A DNA stretch of 64,000 nucleotides from Gaeumannomyces sp. JS-464 (GCA_002197995.1 NGZR01000001.1:2046001-2110000), one strand, 5' to 3'. Counted from the first letter of the stretch, positions 21,271 through 32,789 are shown. Notes: a model not told the origin generated them from the letters alone. Program-made: numbers and translations.

Positions 21271-24200
21271 ATGGTTAGGCTTAGGGAAATACCGCGGACG
21301 GCGGCTTTTGCTTGGTCTCAGGGACTGCCAAGCCCCTGCTGGTCACGGGGACCCGCGCCGGCGCCGTCGACGCCGACTTCTCGGACGAGACGACGCTTGA
21401 GCTCTGGGATCTGAAGCTGGACGACGAACAGCAGGGGCTGGAGCTCCAGCCCATTGCTAGCATCAGTGCGGACTCGAGGTACGAATTGGTGTTTCTTGCA
21501 ACCACGGCCGGTCACCATTTACTGTGCGACCATGATGCGATTCCCGTCAGTCTGCTAACAACAGCCCCGCCACAGGTTCTTTGACATCGCATGGGGTCCG
21601 CCGAACGAGGACTACCCACGCGGCATCATTGCCGGTGCGCTCGAGAACGGCTCGCTGGACCTATGGGACGCCGAGAAGCTGATCGACGGCGACGACGACG
21701 CCCACATCTCACGCACCACCAAGCACACGGGCGCCATCAAGTCGCTGCAGTTCAACCCTCTCAGGTCCCAAATATTGGCCACGGCTGGCGCCAAGGGGGA
21801 GCTGTTCATATATGATGTCAACGACATATCCAACCCTTTCCGGCTTGGGACGGCCGCCGCCCAGGACCTCGAATGTGTCGCCTGGAACAGGAAGGTCCCG
21901 CATATTTTGGCCACTGGCGGCTCTGGCGGCTTCGTCACGGTCTGGGATCTGAAGACGAAGAAGGCGTCGCTGACGCTGAACAACAGCCGGAAGGCGGTTA
22001 GCGCTATCGCTTGGGATCCAAACAACTCGACCAAGCTTCTGACGGCTACTCCCGACGACACCATGCCCGTCATCTTCCTCTGGGATCTGCGTAACTCCAA
22101 TGCGCCCGAGCGCACTCTTCAGGGGCACGAGCAGGGCGTGCTGTCCGTCTCCTGGTGCCAGCAGGACAGCGATATCCTTCTCTCGTGCGGCAAGGACAAC
22201 AGGACCATTGTCTGGAACCCGCAGACCGGTGAACGGTACGGCGAGTTCCCCGAAGTCACCAACTGGACCTTCCTCACTCGTTTCAACCCCACCAACCCCA
22301 ACCTTTCGGCCACCGCCTCGTTCGATGGCAAGATAACAATCCAGACCCTTCAGAACACCAACCCCACGGCGGCCCAGGCGGCAGCCCAGAACAACCTGGA
22401 CGGCGAGGATTTCTTCACCAAGGCTCAGACGCAGCCTCAGGGCGCCTCGTTTACTCTGGCCAAGGCCCCTACCTGGTACCAGCGCCCTATCGGTGCCTCG
22501 TTCGGATTCGGCGGCAAAGTTGTGGTTTACAAGCCGAAACAGACGGCTCCCGGCCAGCCCAGGTCGTCCGAGGTCACTATATCGCACTTTGCCGTGGACT
22601 CTGAGGTCGGCACCGCTACGGAGAAGTTCGAGGAGGCGCTGAAGGCGGGCGACCTCAGGGCCATCTGCGAATCACACCGCGAGGAGGCTAAGACGGAGCA
22701 GGAGACGGCGGACTGGAAGCTCATGGAGACATTGGTTGCCGAGAACCCGCGCAAGCAGGTTATCGAGTACCTGGGGCTGTCTGTCGCAGAAGAGGACGAT
22801 GCGGCTCCGGAGAGCGCGGGCGAAGAGGCCGCCGAGGATGCGGGCGAGACACCTGCCCCGGTTCCCAAGGAGTCGTTTAAGAGACACAAGAAGAACCGCC
22901 TGTCCACCTTCTTTGCCGACGGAGCCGAAGGAGACGACTTCTTGGCCGGTCTGGCCGCCACCAAGGGTGCCAAGACGGAGAGCCCTTTCCATCTACTACG
23001 CGAGGGCAACACATCCCTTGAGGACTCGGTCACCAAGGCCATTATGCTTGGTAACTTCACCAGGGCTGTCGAAATATGCATCAAGGCAGACCGCATTGCG
23101 GACGCGTTCCTAATTGCCAACTGTGGAGGGAAAGAGCTCGTGGACCAGGTCCAGACGGCCTACATCGGCCAGAAGAAGGGTACCCCCAGCTACCTGCGCC
23201 TGCTGGGATCGGTCATCAACCAGAATCTGTGGGACGTCGTCTACAACGCAGACCTTGCCGATTGGAAGGAGACGATGGCGACGCTGTGCACATTCGCCAA
23301 GCCCGAGGAGTTCCCGGACCTGTGCGAGGCGCTGGGCGACCGCATCCTCGAGTCGGGCTCCCGCCAGGATGCTTCCTTTTGCTACCTGGTCGGCTCAAAG
23401 CTTGAGAAGGTTGTGGACATCTGGATTGCCGCGCTGGAGGAGACTGAGCAGGCCGAGGTGAAGGAGGAGACGGGCGATAACACCTTTTCGGTTCACGCCC
23501 GATCCTTGCAGCAGCTGATCGAGAAGGTGACGGTGTTCCGCCAGGTCACCAAGTTCGAGGACTCCGAGACGAACAAGACGTCGGACTGGAAGCTGGCGGC
23601 CCTGTACGACAAGTACACCGAGTACGCCGACATCGTGGCGGCCCATGGCCAGCTGGCTGTGGCTCAGAGATATCTTTCCCTTGTGCCTGCGGCATACCCT
23701 GCGGCCGAGGTTGCGAGGAATAGGCTGCGACTTGCGACAGGCCAAGCCCAGACCAAGCCCACTGCCGCCAGGACGCAGGCCCCGGCAGCCCGCACCACGT
23801 CGAGGCAGGCTCCTGTTGGGTACCAGTCTCCCCAGCCGGCCGCGCCGCAGAACCCCTACGGCGCTCCAGGGCCAGCTCCATCGCAAAACCCGTACGGCGC
23901 CCCAACACCGGCGGCGCCGGCGGCCAACCCCTATGCTCCTTCGGCCTCCCCGTACGCGCCTTCCGGAGCCTCCCCCTACCAGCAAACCTCGGCCTACGCA
24001 CCGCCCCAGCAGGCTTCAGCCTACGCGCCGGCCCAGCAGACGGGCGGAGGATACGCGCCGCCAGCGATGGGTTACGGGCAGCCACAGCCTGCCTACGGAG
24101 CGCCTCCTCCGCGGAACACGACGCCATCTGCAGCCGCACCGCCTAGGATCGTCAAGGACGTGGGCACCTGGAACGACGTCCCGATGGTCACCAAGGCTCC

Positions 24201-25265
24201 CCCGCCTCGCCGGTCAACGCCGAGCGTCGCGCCCGTCACAGCTCCTTTCGGCAGCCAGCAGCAGGGTCACGTTCCGCCACCACCCCAGAGCCCCTACCTC
24301 GGCCAGAGGGGTGCCCCCACGCCTCCGCCTCCGCCACCCAAGGCGGGCGCCGCGCCTCCCCGGGTCTCGCCGCCTCTTACCAGTCCGCCGCCGTCCGCCC
24401 ACGCGCCCAACAGGCCACCCTCGACAGCCACGTCGTCTTATGCGCCCCCTCCGCCTGGCCCTGGCATGGCGATGCATGCGCCGCCTCCACGCACCGCATC
24501 TCCGTATAGCACTGCTGCCTCGACCGCGCCGCCGTCGAACAGTATGCGCCAGCCCCGGCAGCCCAGCAGCCGCAGCACGGTGCGCCGGCAGGCAGCTCGA
24601 TGCCTCCCCCGCCAGCTATGAACAGACCTCCGCCTGCCAACCCGTATGCTGCCGCGCCGCAGCAGCCCTCGGCGGCTCCTCCTGGCCACCAAGCGGGTTA
24701 CGCACCCTCGCCATACAACGCGGGGATGCCACAGGGTGGTCCTCCGCCCGTCGGGCCGCCCCCGGGGCCAACGCTGGACCCCCGCCAGGGGCTGCGAGCA
24801 CCCCTACGCGCCGCCGCCCCCGCGTGCTGCGGCGCCTCCAAAAGCCAAGCACCCCGCGGGCGACAGGTCACACATCCCTGCCGCTGTGCAGCCGCTGGTG
24901 GACATATTCAGCCGGGATATGCAACGTGTAGCTGCCAAGGCGCCGGCATCGTTTGCGCCGCAGGTCAAGGACACGCAGAAGCGGCTGAACATCCTGTTTG
25001 ACCACCTGAACAACGAAGAGCTCATCAGGCCGGAGACCATTGGTCAGCTGGCCCAGATCGCGGCTGCCATTGAATCCAAGGACTACGACGGCGCACATCG
25101 CCTTCAGGTTCAGATCCAGACGGAGAAGACTGATGAGTGCGGACAATGGATGGTAAGCTTCATCGGTTCCCTTCTACCATAGGAAACGCGGAAACGGTTT
25201 ACTAACAGATGTACTTGCAGGTCGGCGTCAAGCGTCTCATCAGCATGAGCAAGGCTACTCCCTGA
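21271..25265 (+). CDS. SEC31: COPII outer-coat protein Sec31, four one-base frameshifts
   Basis: Three exons: 21271-21478, 21576-25152 and 25221-25265. The start MVRLREIPRTAAFAWS is the family signature. WD40 repeats fill about the first 390 residues, then comes the alpha-solenoid ACE1 region, then a long Pro/Ala/Tyr-rich linker, then the C-terminal helical domain ending VGVKRLISMSKATP. The frame breaks at the GGG at 21321-21323, within 24521-24540, at the GGGG at 24788-24791 and at the CCCC at 24801-24804. Adding one base at each gives exactly 1277 residues. Sec31 forms the outer cage of ER-to-Golgi vesicles with Sec13 and is essential in yeast. Four real lesions in such a gene are unlikely, so sequence error is the better reading. 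Confidence 0.93.
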
Positions 25266-25529
25266 CCTTCCTGCGACGAACACTCATTGATGCCCGGTGT
25301 TGATAGACGGATTTCGAATCGCTCAGAGTTATCAGCGGACGGGCGAGTGGCGGGTGTTTTGGGACTGTTTCTTTGAAGCAACACGGGCGAGGCGGGATTT
25401 AAATGTAGGCGGCAGGACTTGGTCGGACGGGTGGTTCTTTCAGGGGAGCGGTTCTTATAAAGCGAGCAGAAGCAAAAAGAGGTGAGAAGAATACATGTGA
25501 TCAGGTTAAGATGGGGAGCTGGCAGCAGA

Positions 25530-25700
25530 GTAAAAATTTTGATTTACATAAAGAAGGCGTTTTCTTGCTGATAACCAAGCTTGGTCTTGTGTTGTCGTCA
25601 CTCGTGCTGTGTGTCTTGAGGGGCGCCACTGCCTGGACTTTGGGTCCCTGATGCGGACGTGACTTTGAACATGCTCCGAAACGACGCTATTTACATCAAT
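25530..25700 (-). repeat. Copy A of a diverged duplicated tail
   Basis: On the minus strand one frame reads NTRPSLVISKKTPSLC just before an AT-rich end. Copy B at 27570-27780 reads RTRQSLVACGKKKPPFLC in the equivalent position. The DNA also aligns by eye: ATTTACATAAAGAAGGCGTTTT here against ATTAACATAAAAAAGGGGGTTTT there, then CCAAGCTTGGTCTTGT against CCAGGCTCTGTCTTGT. I infer two relics of the same gene family; the family itself is not recognised. Confidence 0.4.
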
Positions 25701-26033
25701 CCCGCCCGGGACCTTTGTTTCTGCAGATCCTGGCCGAATCGTGGGCTGCGCCGCCCAACGTACCAGCGCGCCGCTTCGGAGAAAACAACAACCAAAGCAT
25801 GTGTGGTTTTATCACGTTGCCTGACGAGATCTGCAAGCCCGGCGGCCACGAGGTTAGCCCCAATATTCCTTTGTGTGTGTCTCGTAGCGGTTCTGGCCAC
25901 GTGCATCGCCGGGAGGAGCAGCGCAGACAGTCGAATGAGCAAGAGACTTTACCGAATACCATTCCACGGCAATGCGCGAGTCTCAGGGTTGAAGCTCTGC
26001 AACCCTGGTCGACAACATCTACAAGTCCACGTC

Positions 26034-26036
<3 letters not shown>

Positions 26037-26065
<29 letters not shown>
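26037..26065 (+). repeat. 29-bp poly(A) tract
   Basis: A pure run of A follows GTCGGT and precedes CAGCGG. It could be a retroposed tail or simple replication slippage. No retroelement protein is seen upstream. Confidence 0.9.
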
Positions 26066-26793
26066 CAGCGGACAGCCCGAGATTGAGGGGTCTTGTATAC
26101 CACGCCAGTGCAAGGTGCAAGCCCGAGGAGCGACGTAGCACGCTGGGCTATTTAGGCAATATCACATTGATAGGGTCATATTTAAATCATGGATTGAAGC
26201 GAACCCATCTAGTAGAGTTAATGTATGTAAGTGGCCTGCTCGAAGCGAGGAGGAAATCGTCGGAGAAGCAGACCGATTTGATGTGGAGACGGTACCTTGT
26301 ACGGTGAGGGAAAAAAGGGGGCATCCATCGCGACGAGAGAAGGCCAGCTCCAAGACATCCACTTGATCTCGCTGGATTGACCAATGTAGACAAGACTGAG
26401 AAGTCAGGGTGATTCGCGAGACATGCAATTCCGCATGCGCCGCTCCTCCTCAATTTCCCATAGCGCGTTGTCCGGGCCGCCATCCACCGGCAGAGATGAA
26501 GAGGTGATGATGTTACAATCTCTTGGGTAAGCCTTTGCACCCTCAGACCCGCAAACCCGTATTTTTTGAACCTTTTCCCGGGTCACCACGCTCCCTCCTG
26601 CGTCCTTATTAGTAGTCACGACCGTAACGGAAACCGTCCCGTGTGCTTCCTCGACGGAAGGGTGGCTGTGAGTGAGGCACCAGTCGAAGCATCCGCGAGC
26701 GAAGCACGACTTGCTACAGACTCTGCTATTGCAAAGCTCATTGGGGCTGCAAAGCCGGGGATGGAAATATTGGGTTAGATGTGGCGATCGACA

Positions 26794-27186
26794 TTATGGA
26801 TGAATATGCAAGGTTGCGTACCACTCGAAGCGCTCGCCATCAGCTTCGATGTCGTCCAGAGTATCCTCCAACTCCTGGCGCTCTTCCTCCATCTGCTCGA
26901 TCAAGCGGTCCTTGTTGAACGGCCTCATCCTGCTCGATCTTGAGGTGCTCTGCAAACCGCGGCTTCGGGAAGAGGTCAGTGCCCAAGGATATAGAAACGG
27001 ACAGGGCAACCCGGCATACCTGCTACAGTATCTGAATCCAGAGCGCAATGGTACAATAGGCCTTTTGGGGATGACAGGGTGGTGTTGATGGCAGCCGGGC
27101 CAACTTCGAGGCAAACTCCTGTCACGTTCTGGACGGGCTGCCACGTTAAACGACACTCTTCCCCGCGCTTGCAGGGCAGACGGCAA
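26794..27186 (-). pseudogene. Possible gene fragment with an acidic coiled-coil segment
   Basis: The minus-strand frame ends with RLIEQMEEERQELEDTLDD and IEADGERFEW, a charged heptad-like helix unlike random sequence. A GTACGC donor-like site follows ERFEW. I found no start, no partner exon and no family match, so this is offered as a possible remnant only. Confidence 0.25.
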
Positions 27187-27569
27187 GGCTCTACCTAGAC
27201 AAACATCGAGTTTTCTGGCGCAGGTTGCTCTTCATATCACCAAGCGTGCAGAGCAAACACCCCCGCATTGTGCCGTTAGGGAGGAGGGGAAGATGCTCGT
27301 AGGTTCCATGGAATGGAAAGAAAGACCCCGCGCGCACCGCCAGATTGCTGCTTGAAGGCGACCGGGAACCTGCAGCACAGCCGGGCAACCTATGCAGCTC
27401 CAGGATTCCACCAGGCCAATGTCATTGGGTGCGCGGGCTTAGGCAAACAGCCGCGCCTCTGGTGACTTGCAATGCGGTTGTTCGCGGGGGGTTCCATTGA
27501 TGAAGATGTGCTGTCGGCCAAGGCTCGCTCTTTGGAACCGGGAGAGCACGGAGGCCCCCTCGCTAGTAG

Positions 27570-27780
27570 TAGGGTCAAAATATTTGATTAACATAAAAAA
27601 GGGGGTTTTTTTTTTCCGCAGGCCACCAGGCTCTGTCTTGTCCTTGTTGTTACTTGCGTTGCGCGCCTGTCATCCATTGCAGTGCCACCGACTGTAACCT
27701 GCCTTGGCTCAGGGATATCATCGGAAGTCTTCACAGTCAGGCCAAGCATCTGCGAAATGGCGGTTGTTGAATGGTTCGAG
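27570..27780 (-). repeat. Copy B of the diverged duplicated tail
   Basis: The minus-strand frame contains AISQMLGLTVKTSDDIPEP, then GGTAMDDRRATQ, then RQSLVACGKKKPPFLC and a stop. It pairs with copy A, 2 kb to the left. The copies are too different to be recent. This copy lies just upstream of the Fta2-like gene on the opposite strand. Confidence 0.4.
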
Positions 27781-28007
27781 CCGCAATACGAGGTGTGCAC
27801 GTCGTCGAGATCAACCCCGTGGTCGGGGTCGATATCCAGTGAGCTGAGCGGGCGGATGCCTGGTCGAGGGCTTCGAGGTTGGGAAGAATGAAAGAATGAT
27901 GGGGCTTGGGCTATCCATTGGAATGAGTGCCTGCCACGCGCCTGCAATCGGCGCACGGACCACGAGTGCCTGCCTGGAGCTAACAAGACAGGAAGTCCCA
28001 TGGCATC

Positions 28008-29154
28008 ATGGCTGCCGTCGAAGAAACGAACGCTCCGCCAACGTCTGTGCCCCCGAATGCCGTCCAACTGGCGTCCAACGGCCCACGGATAGTTAATGTG
28101 GGTCCTACCCCTGAGCCCGATCAGCGGCCGGCCCACGACCTAGGAAGTGACGACGAGTCTGGGTCGGCGGATGTGTCCGCCAGAGAGAGGGAGAGGCAGG
28201 CCGCGTTGAGGCAGCAAGTGAAGGAGGCGAAAGAGAGGGCAGCCCGAGAGCATGAATATTGGATGAGGCCGAAGAGGGCCCCGTTCTACACGGATGAGCC
28301 TATGAGCGGACCGGCCCGCTACTCGTGGGCGGACCTGAAGAAGCCGCTGCTCCGCAAGTGCCCCTTCGAGCTGAAAGATATCCGGTGGCTTGAGCGCCTT
28401 GGCGGTGGATACGATGGCTACTGCTGGAAAGTCGCGTTCGGCGACCAGGGCCCTTTTGTGGTCAAGCTGGTACAAATATCAACCCCCATCTTTTCGCCGT
28501 GCGTGTATCTTGGACGCTGACTTTATCTGCTTGTTACTGTCAAGTTCTGGGACGATGAGCCGCCTGATAACATGTACTATTGGGCGGCCCAGCGCGAGTT
28601 CCAGAACGCCGCCGTTCTGCAGATGACCGAGGCCTCGCTGGGAGACCTCGGGGATGGCGACGGCCAAATGAGCAGTATCAGCTCTTCGACGAGCCCAGGG
28701 ATGGCACCGAGGCCATCGAAAACCTTTACGCCTTCTCCCAGGAAGCCCGCAAAAAGCCGCGTATCCCAGTCGATATTGACATCACTTGCACGATGGATTC
28801 CATGGTGAAAACCCGAAAAGTGCTTCGGCTGGTTAAGGCTGAGCGGCAAATATTTTGACGAACCGTCGCGGGCCCACTGATCCCGCCCGGGAGTACTTCG
28901 CAATCGTGTACGAGTATATCGGGGCGGAACAAGGGGACAACGATCCTAACTCCGTGGACCTGGAGGAGATACAGGCATCGATGGAGTTCCTGTGGACCGT
29001 CGGGTTTGAGTTTTACGACACGACAATTCTGGACAACTGGAAGCGTGGTGTCCTGATCGATCTGTCAGATATCATCTTCCCGCTGGGCTATGGGAGGCAC
29101 AAGCATCGTCACTATCAGGGAACGCCAAATCTCTCCGAAAGCAAGGCGAGGTGA
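28008..29154 (+). CDS. Fta2-like (kinetochore Sim4 complex subunit family) protein, four one-base frameshifts
   Basis: Exon 1 is 28008-28469 and exon 2 is 28545-29154, with a GTACAA...TCAAG intron. The N-terminus is disordered with a charged helix (ARERERQAALRQQVKEAKER). The body carries the degenerate kinase-like core typical of the fungal Fta2 family: FELKDIRWLERLGGGYDG, GPFVVKLFWDDEP, LFDEPRDGTEAIENLYAF, EYFAIVYEYIG, NWKRGVLIDLSDI. Four corrections are needed: a base missing in AAA at 28666-28668, a base extra in AAAA at 28816-28819, a base missing at TGA 28878-28880 and one missing in GGG at 28889-28891. The result is 357 residues in frame throughout. In these expanded families a kinetochore role is unproven; the gene may be decaying. 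Confidence 0.65.
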
Positions 29155-29511
29155 TCGGGAATCCCGGAGGAAGCCCAAGGCGGATGTGCTTCTGGGAAGG
29201 AACAGAGAGGGCCCGGTTGACCACAGCGAAGTTAAATCGAGTGAGAAAACGGCCCAAGGTGTTTCCGTTCCGGACCGCAAGATCGAAATTGGTGCATCTT
29301 GAATGCACAAATCCGGGGAATTTGCCGCCAGGTGAGACTGGTAGATCGAGGAGGAGTATTGGAGTTGAACTCTGGCCAGTTGAGCTAGTATCCAAGCCAG
29401 ACAGACCAAAATTTAGGTATTGAGTCCCTTGTCGCCGCCGTTGTCGTTAGTGTTGACGTAATTGTTCTTATCGATATCGTTGATTTTGCCGCCTTCATTA
29501 ATCTTGTCGCT
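29155..29511. other. short convergent gap with a degenerate Asn/Asp-rich tail
   Basis: The minus-strand frame of the phosphotransferase remnant stays open past its TAG from 29511 to a TAA at 29415-29413. It reads SDKINEGGKINDIDKNN and then further Asn/Asp-rich sequence, resembling the DTVNDGDEIN just before the stop. It looks like the end of a repetitive acidic tail cut by a nonsense codon. Confidence 0.35.
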
Positions 29512-30986
29512 CTAGTTAATCTCGTCGCCGTCGTTAACTGTGTCGCCCTCGCACTCTCCCTGAGGTAGTTGGTTCTCGAGATTGTTCTCTTTCAAGTATT
29601 CCGTATACCATTCCGACCGCCTCAGCCGCCGCCGCACCTCGAAGTTGAGCCCTCCTCCGTCATCATCACGCGAGTCGAAATACTCTTTGATGCTTTCTTC
29701 CCGGTCCAGGCAGTCCTCAAGATTATTAGAGATGTAGCCGTTAATGTATATCTCAAGGACCGAATGGTAATGCCGGAGAAGGAGGGCCATAGCCATATTC
29801 AACGTTGGGAACTTTTTAGGCCAGTCTTGTGCAAGACGGGCACAGGAAGTGGAGTTCACGGCCTGATCTAGAAGGATACGGTGGAATACGGCATACTCTT
29901 TCGACCAGGGATAGCCTGCCGGCCGCTCGGCTGGAACTGCGCCGAGCCAGAAAGGCGGTGCGAAGCATTGTAGCGGTATGGTGTGGGCCCACTCCCAGTC
30001 GATGACCCCTTGTATGTTGAAGTCGTCGTCCACGATCAGGTTAGGCCAACGCAGGTCAGAGTGGGACAGTACAAATGGGCCACGGTTCCAGCGAGGGTCG
30101 AAGTGAGCGAATAGACAGCCGGACAGGTCGTTGAAGATGTAAGTCTCCTTTCGCGCCCCATCTAGCGTCAAGGCTTCCACAGGGAATTCATACGTCTGGC
30201 GCAGGATATGGTAGTGGTAGAAGGCAAAGTCGATGGCGGACGAGAACTTTGCGGCTGGAGTGGGCGTGACTCCCTCTTGAATAGCCTAGCCACACTGCAA
30301 CTCGTTCAAGGGATGGAAAGCATTGAACCGACGATAGGTTTGGAGCTGTCCTGGGGGTTAGGCATTAGGGAGCCAGTCTCGTCGAACTCCAGCTGGCGCA
30401 GTTGGGCAAAAACGAGGAGAAGCTGCGCGTAAAACCGCTCCTTCTGCTCTGGTGTGGCCTTCTTTCTCCCGTCGACGTCGAAGCAGAGCCAATTGACATC
30501 GAGGGGCGTGCCGGGGATGAAGTCGAGGAGCAGGTACGCAAGCCCAGTCGGATTATCCTGATCCTTATTTTGAGATGGACCGAAAGCGTGGACATGAGGG
30601 ACCCGGATGGTGGTATTCTCCTCGATGTAGCTGGTGATAAGCCGGGTGGTTAGCCGGACGGAACCCACACCAGGTGGACCATTTCGGGCGGGTTTTATTT
30701 ACCGCATGGTAGCGACCTCGCTCTGGAGCTTGTCCCAGACGTTATAGATGCCCGGAACGATGGGGAACCTCAGGGTCAATTTGACGCCGTCGTCATCGAA
30801 CTCGACGAAGAAGCAGATATTGAAGGAGCCATTGGAGCTGTCTCTGAAAAACCGACATGGTTTTCACTGTCTGTGTCTCGACGCTAGGCGAAGGACGGCA
30901 TCACGATCAATAGAGTCGATGAACGCTTGCTTCAGGGCCTTCTTCTGACTGTGAGTCAGCGGGAATTGTTCCGTTTCCGCCGTCAT
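29512..30986 (-). pseudogene. Aminoglycoside-phosphotransferase-like (APH) kinase gene, disabled
   Basis: Exons 30986-30703 and 30630-29512 (GTAAAT...ACCAG). The coded parts match the fungal APH family: NGSFNICFFVEFDDDGV, IYNVWDKLQSEVATMR, then LAYLLLDFIPGTPLDVNW, and the catalytic LSHSDLRWPNLIVDD followed by GVIDWEWA. Three lesions interrupt it: an in-frame TGA at 30866-30864, a missing base in the plus-strand GGG at 30310-30312, and an in-frame TAG at 30288-30286. With the one-base correction the length is exactly divisible by three, so the other two are genuine nonsense codons. Unlike its neighbours, this gene looks truly inactivated. The substrate of intact members is unknown. Confidence 0.75.
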
Positions 30987-31669
30987 CGTCGCTGCAATCA
31001 AAGCAACGTCTGCCCGGAGGAAAAGAAAGAAAAAGATCTTGAGCTGCGTGCGCTATAGCGTTTTTGGGGAATGACTAGCCCTAGGTATGCACCTCATTCT
31101 GGCCAAGCAGGATTGTCGACCCGTGTCGGTGGCTGCACGGTGCTCTTGCAGCAGGGAGCAGACATCTCGGACAACATGTTCTGGAAAGACTGCGGGCGGA
31201 CGTGAGCGACTTGGAGTGGAACATCTTTTTTCAGGTCTATCCAAACTGAGGCGTACCTAAATAAGAACATACAAGAATTATAATTTTTTAAATCTTTCGC
31301 CCTCATAAAACCTAAGAACAGCTGACAAGAGTTTATATCTTCTTTTGCTAAAGAAAGGCAGCCCAGGCTCGCGCCTAGGTAGACGGCAAGCGGCGGACAG
31401 CGCGGCTAAGGCGGCTAGCGATAAGATAACAATAGGCGCCAACCCACCATCCAGGCGACAGGTGTAGCAACTTCATAGGTGGTAGCTCGCGCCCCCAGAC
31501 CTTTCGCCTCCCGCCATCTCACATCACCGTGACAAAACCCCAAAAAGCAACCCATTTTCCAATCCAAAATAGCTCGCGTGCGGCCACTTCGGTCAGTGGC
31601 TTAAAATCGGCAATCCGCCAACAACGCCCGCCCCACATCGGGCCGCCCCCCCTCTCCCAACAGGCAAAG
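30987..31669. other. intergenic, upstream of both flanking genes
   Basis: Between the divergent APH remnant and GET2. An AT-rich patch lies at 31270-31300 and CCTAGGTA-type motifs at 31081 and 31373. Nothing else recognised. Confidence 0.5.
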
Positions 31670-32789
31670 ATGACCGAGGGCGTCGGCACCGGCGCCATGT
31701 CCCCGAGGACGCCGCGGCCGCCAGGGCGGCGGAGCAGGCGAGGATACGTAAGGAGCGCAGGGAGGCCAAGATCAAGGCCGGCGGCAGCGCGAGGCTGAAC
31801 AAGATCACGGGCCTTGGCGGCGGCCTGCAGAGAGGTAAACACATTTCGATAACAGCCCCTCCACCCTCGCCTACCATGTCAGCCAAAAAGCTAATAACAA
31901 CACCAAAAACCTCCCACCACCAGACCCGATCCCGCAGCCGCCGACCGCAGAGCAGCCATCCAAGGCCGCTGCGGCATCACCGGCCGCCGAGCACGCGGAC
32001 CCTGCCGAGGTCGACATCTCGGAGCACTACTACGCCCCGCGCGCCACCCCGCGCCGGCCCGCCGCCGACTCGCCCCCGGCCCCGCCGCCGTCGGCCGACC
32101 TGTCCGAAGCCCAGCTGCGCCAGCTGATGCTCGGCCTCGACCCGCGGGCCGGCGCCGGCGCCTCGCCATCCCCGGGGCCGCCCGGGGCCGCCGACGCCGA
32201 GGACCCCATGATGAAGCTGCTCTCGCAGATGATGGGCGGCGGCATGCCAGGCGGGCTCGGCGGCAACCCCTTCGGCGGCGCCGGCGCCGGCTTCCCGCCC
32301 GGCATGATGGGCAGCGGCACCGCCACCCCGCAACAAGCGGCAGCCCCGCCCGTCGACACGTACGCCGTCGCCTGGCGCCTGCTCCACCTGGCCGTCGCCC
32401 TGGGCCTGGGCCTGTACATGGTGCTGTTCAGCAACTTCACCGGCACCCGCGAGGCCCGCGACCGCGCCGCCCAGGCCAGCGCCGACGGCATCCCGGACCT
32501 GCTCGACGGCGACGCCGAGCGGAGGCACCTGTTCTTCTGGGGCTTCGCGACCGCCGAGGCCGTCTTGATCACGTCCCGTTTCTTCCTCGACCGCGCCAGG
32601 GCCCCGCCGTCCGGCATCGTCTGGACCATCGCCAGCTTCCTGCCAGGCCCGTTTAGGAGCTATGCCGAGTCCGTCCTGCGCTACGGTCAGATCTTCTCCA
32701 CTATCAGGTCCGACCTCTTGGTTTGCGTGTTCATACTTGGCGTGAGCTCCTGGCTACAATCCTGCAGCCTCTGTAGCCTTGGGCAATAA
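31670..32789 (+). CDS. GET2: GET complex subunit Get2 (tail-anchored protein insertion), one-base frameshift near the start
   Basis: Exon 1 is 31670-31834 and exon 2 is 31924-32789. After the start MTEGVGTGAMSP the frame must change in the CCCC at 31701-31704 to continue as EDAAARAAEQARIRKERREA. The upstream part of that second frame has no ATG. The next residues KAGGSARLNKITGLGGG are the conserved basic Get3-binding segment. A disordered linker and a Met/Gly-rich stretch follow, then hydrophobic spans around WRLLHLAVALGLGLYMVLF, FFWGFATAEAVLI and LLVCVFILGVSSW. Corrected length is 343 residues. Get2 with Get1 forms the ER receptor for Get3 carrying tail-anchored proteins. The three-span layout matches the family. 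Confidence 0.85.

Larger units (their letters stand above)
25266..28007. other. accessory stretch with gene remnants, no intact gene
   Basis: Between SEC31 and the Fta2-like gene. It holds a 29-A run, two diverged copies of a coding-like tail and a coiled-coil fragment, described separately. The remaining open frames are short and unrecognised. Confidence 0.5.

Noticed and set aside
23645..24931. 428-codon plus-strand frame overlapping SEC31
   Set aside because: It is a shifted frame of the SEC31 proline-rich region; its Arg/Pro content is the usual shadow of GC-rich Pro/Ala codons. Part of its right end is used as the real frame between two SEC31 breaks.
25266..26100. Retrotransposon or LINE ending in the poly(A) tract
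   Set aside because: No reverse transcriptase, terminal repeat or target-site duplication could be seen; only the A run supports it.
31918..32180. Minus-strand 92- and 183-codon frames over GET2
   Set aside because: Antisense shadows of the Pro/Ala-rich GET2 linker.
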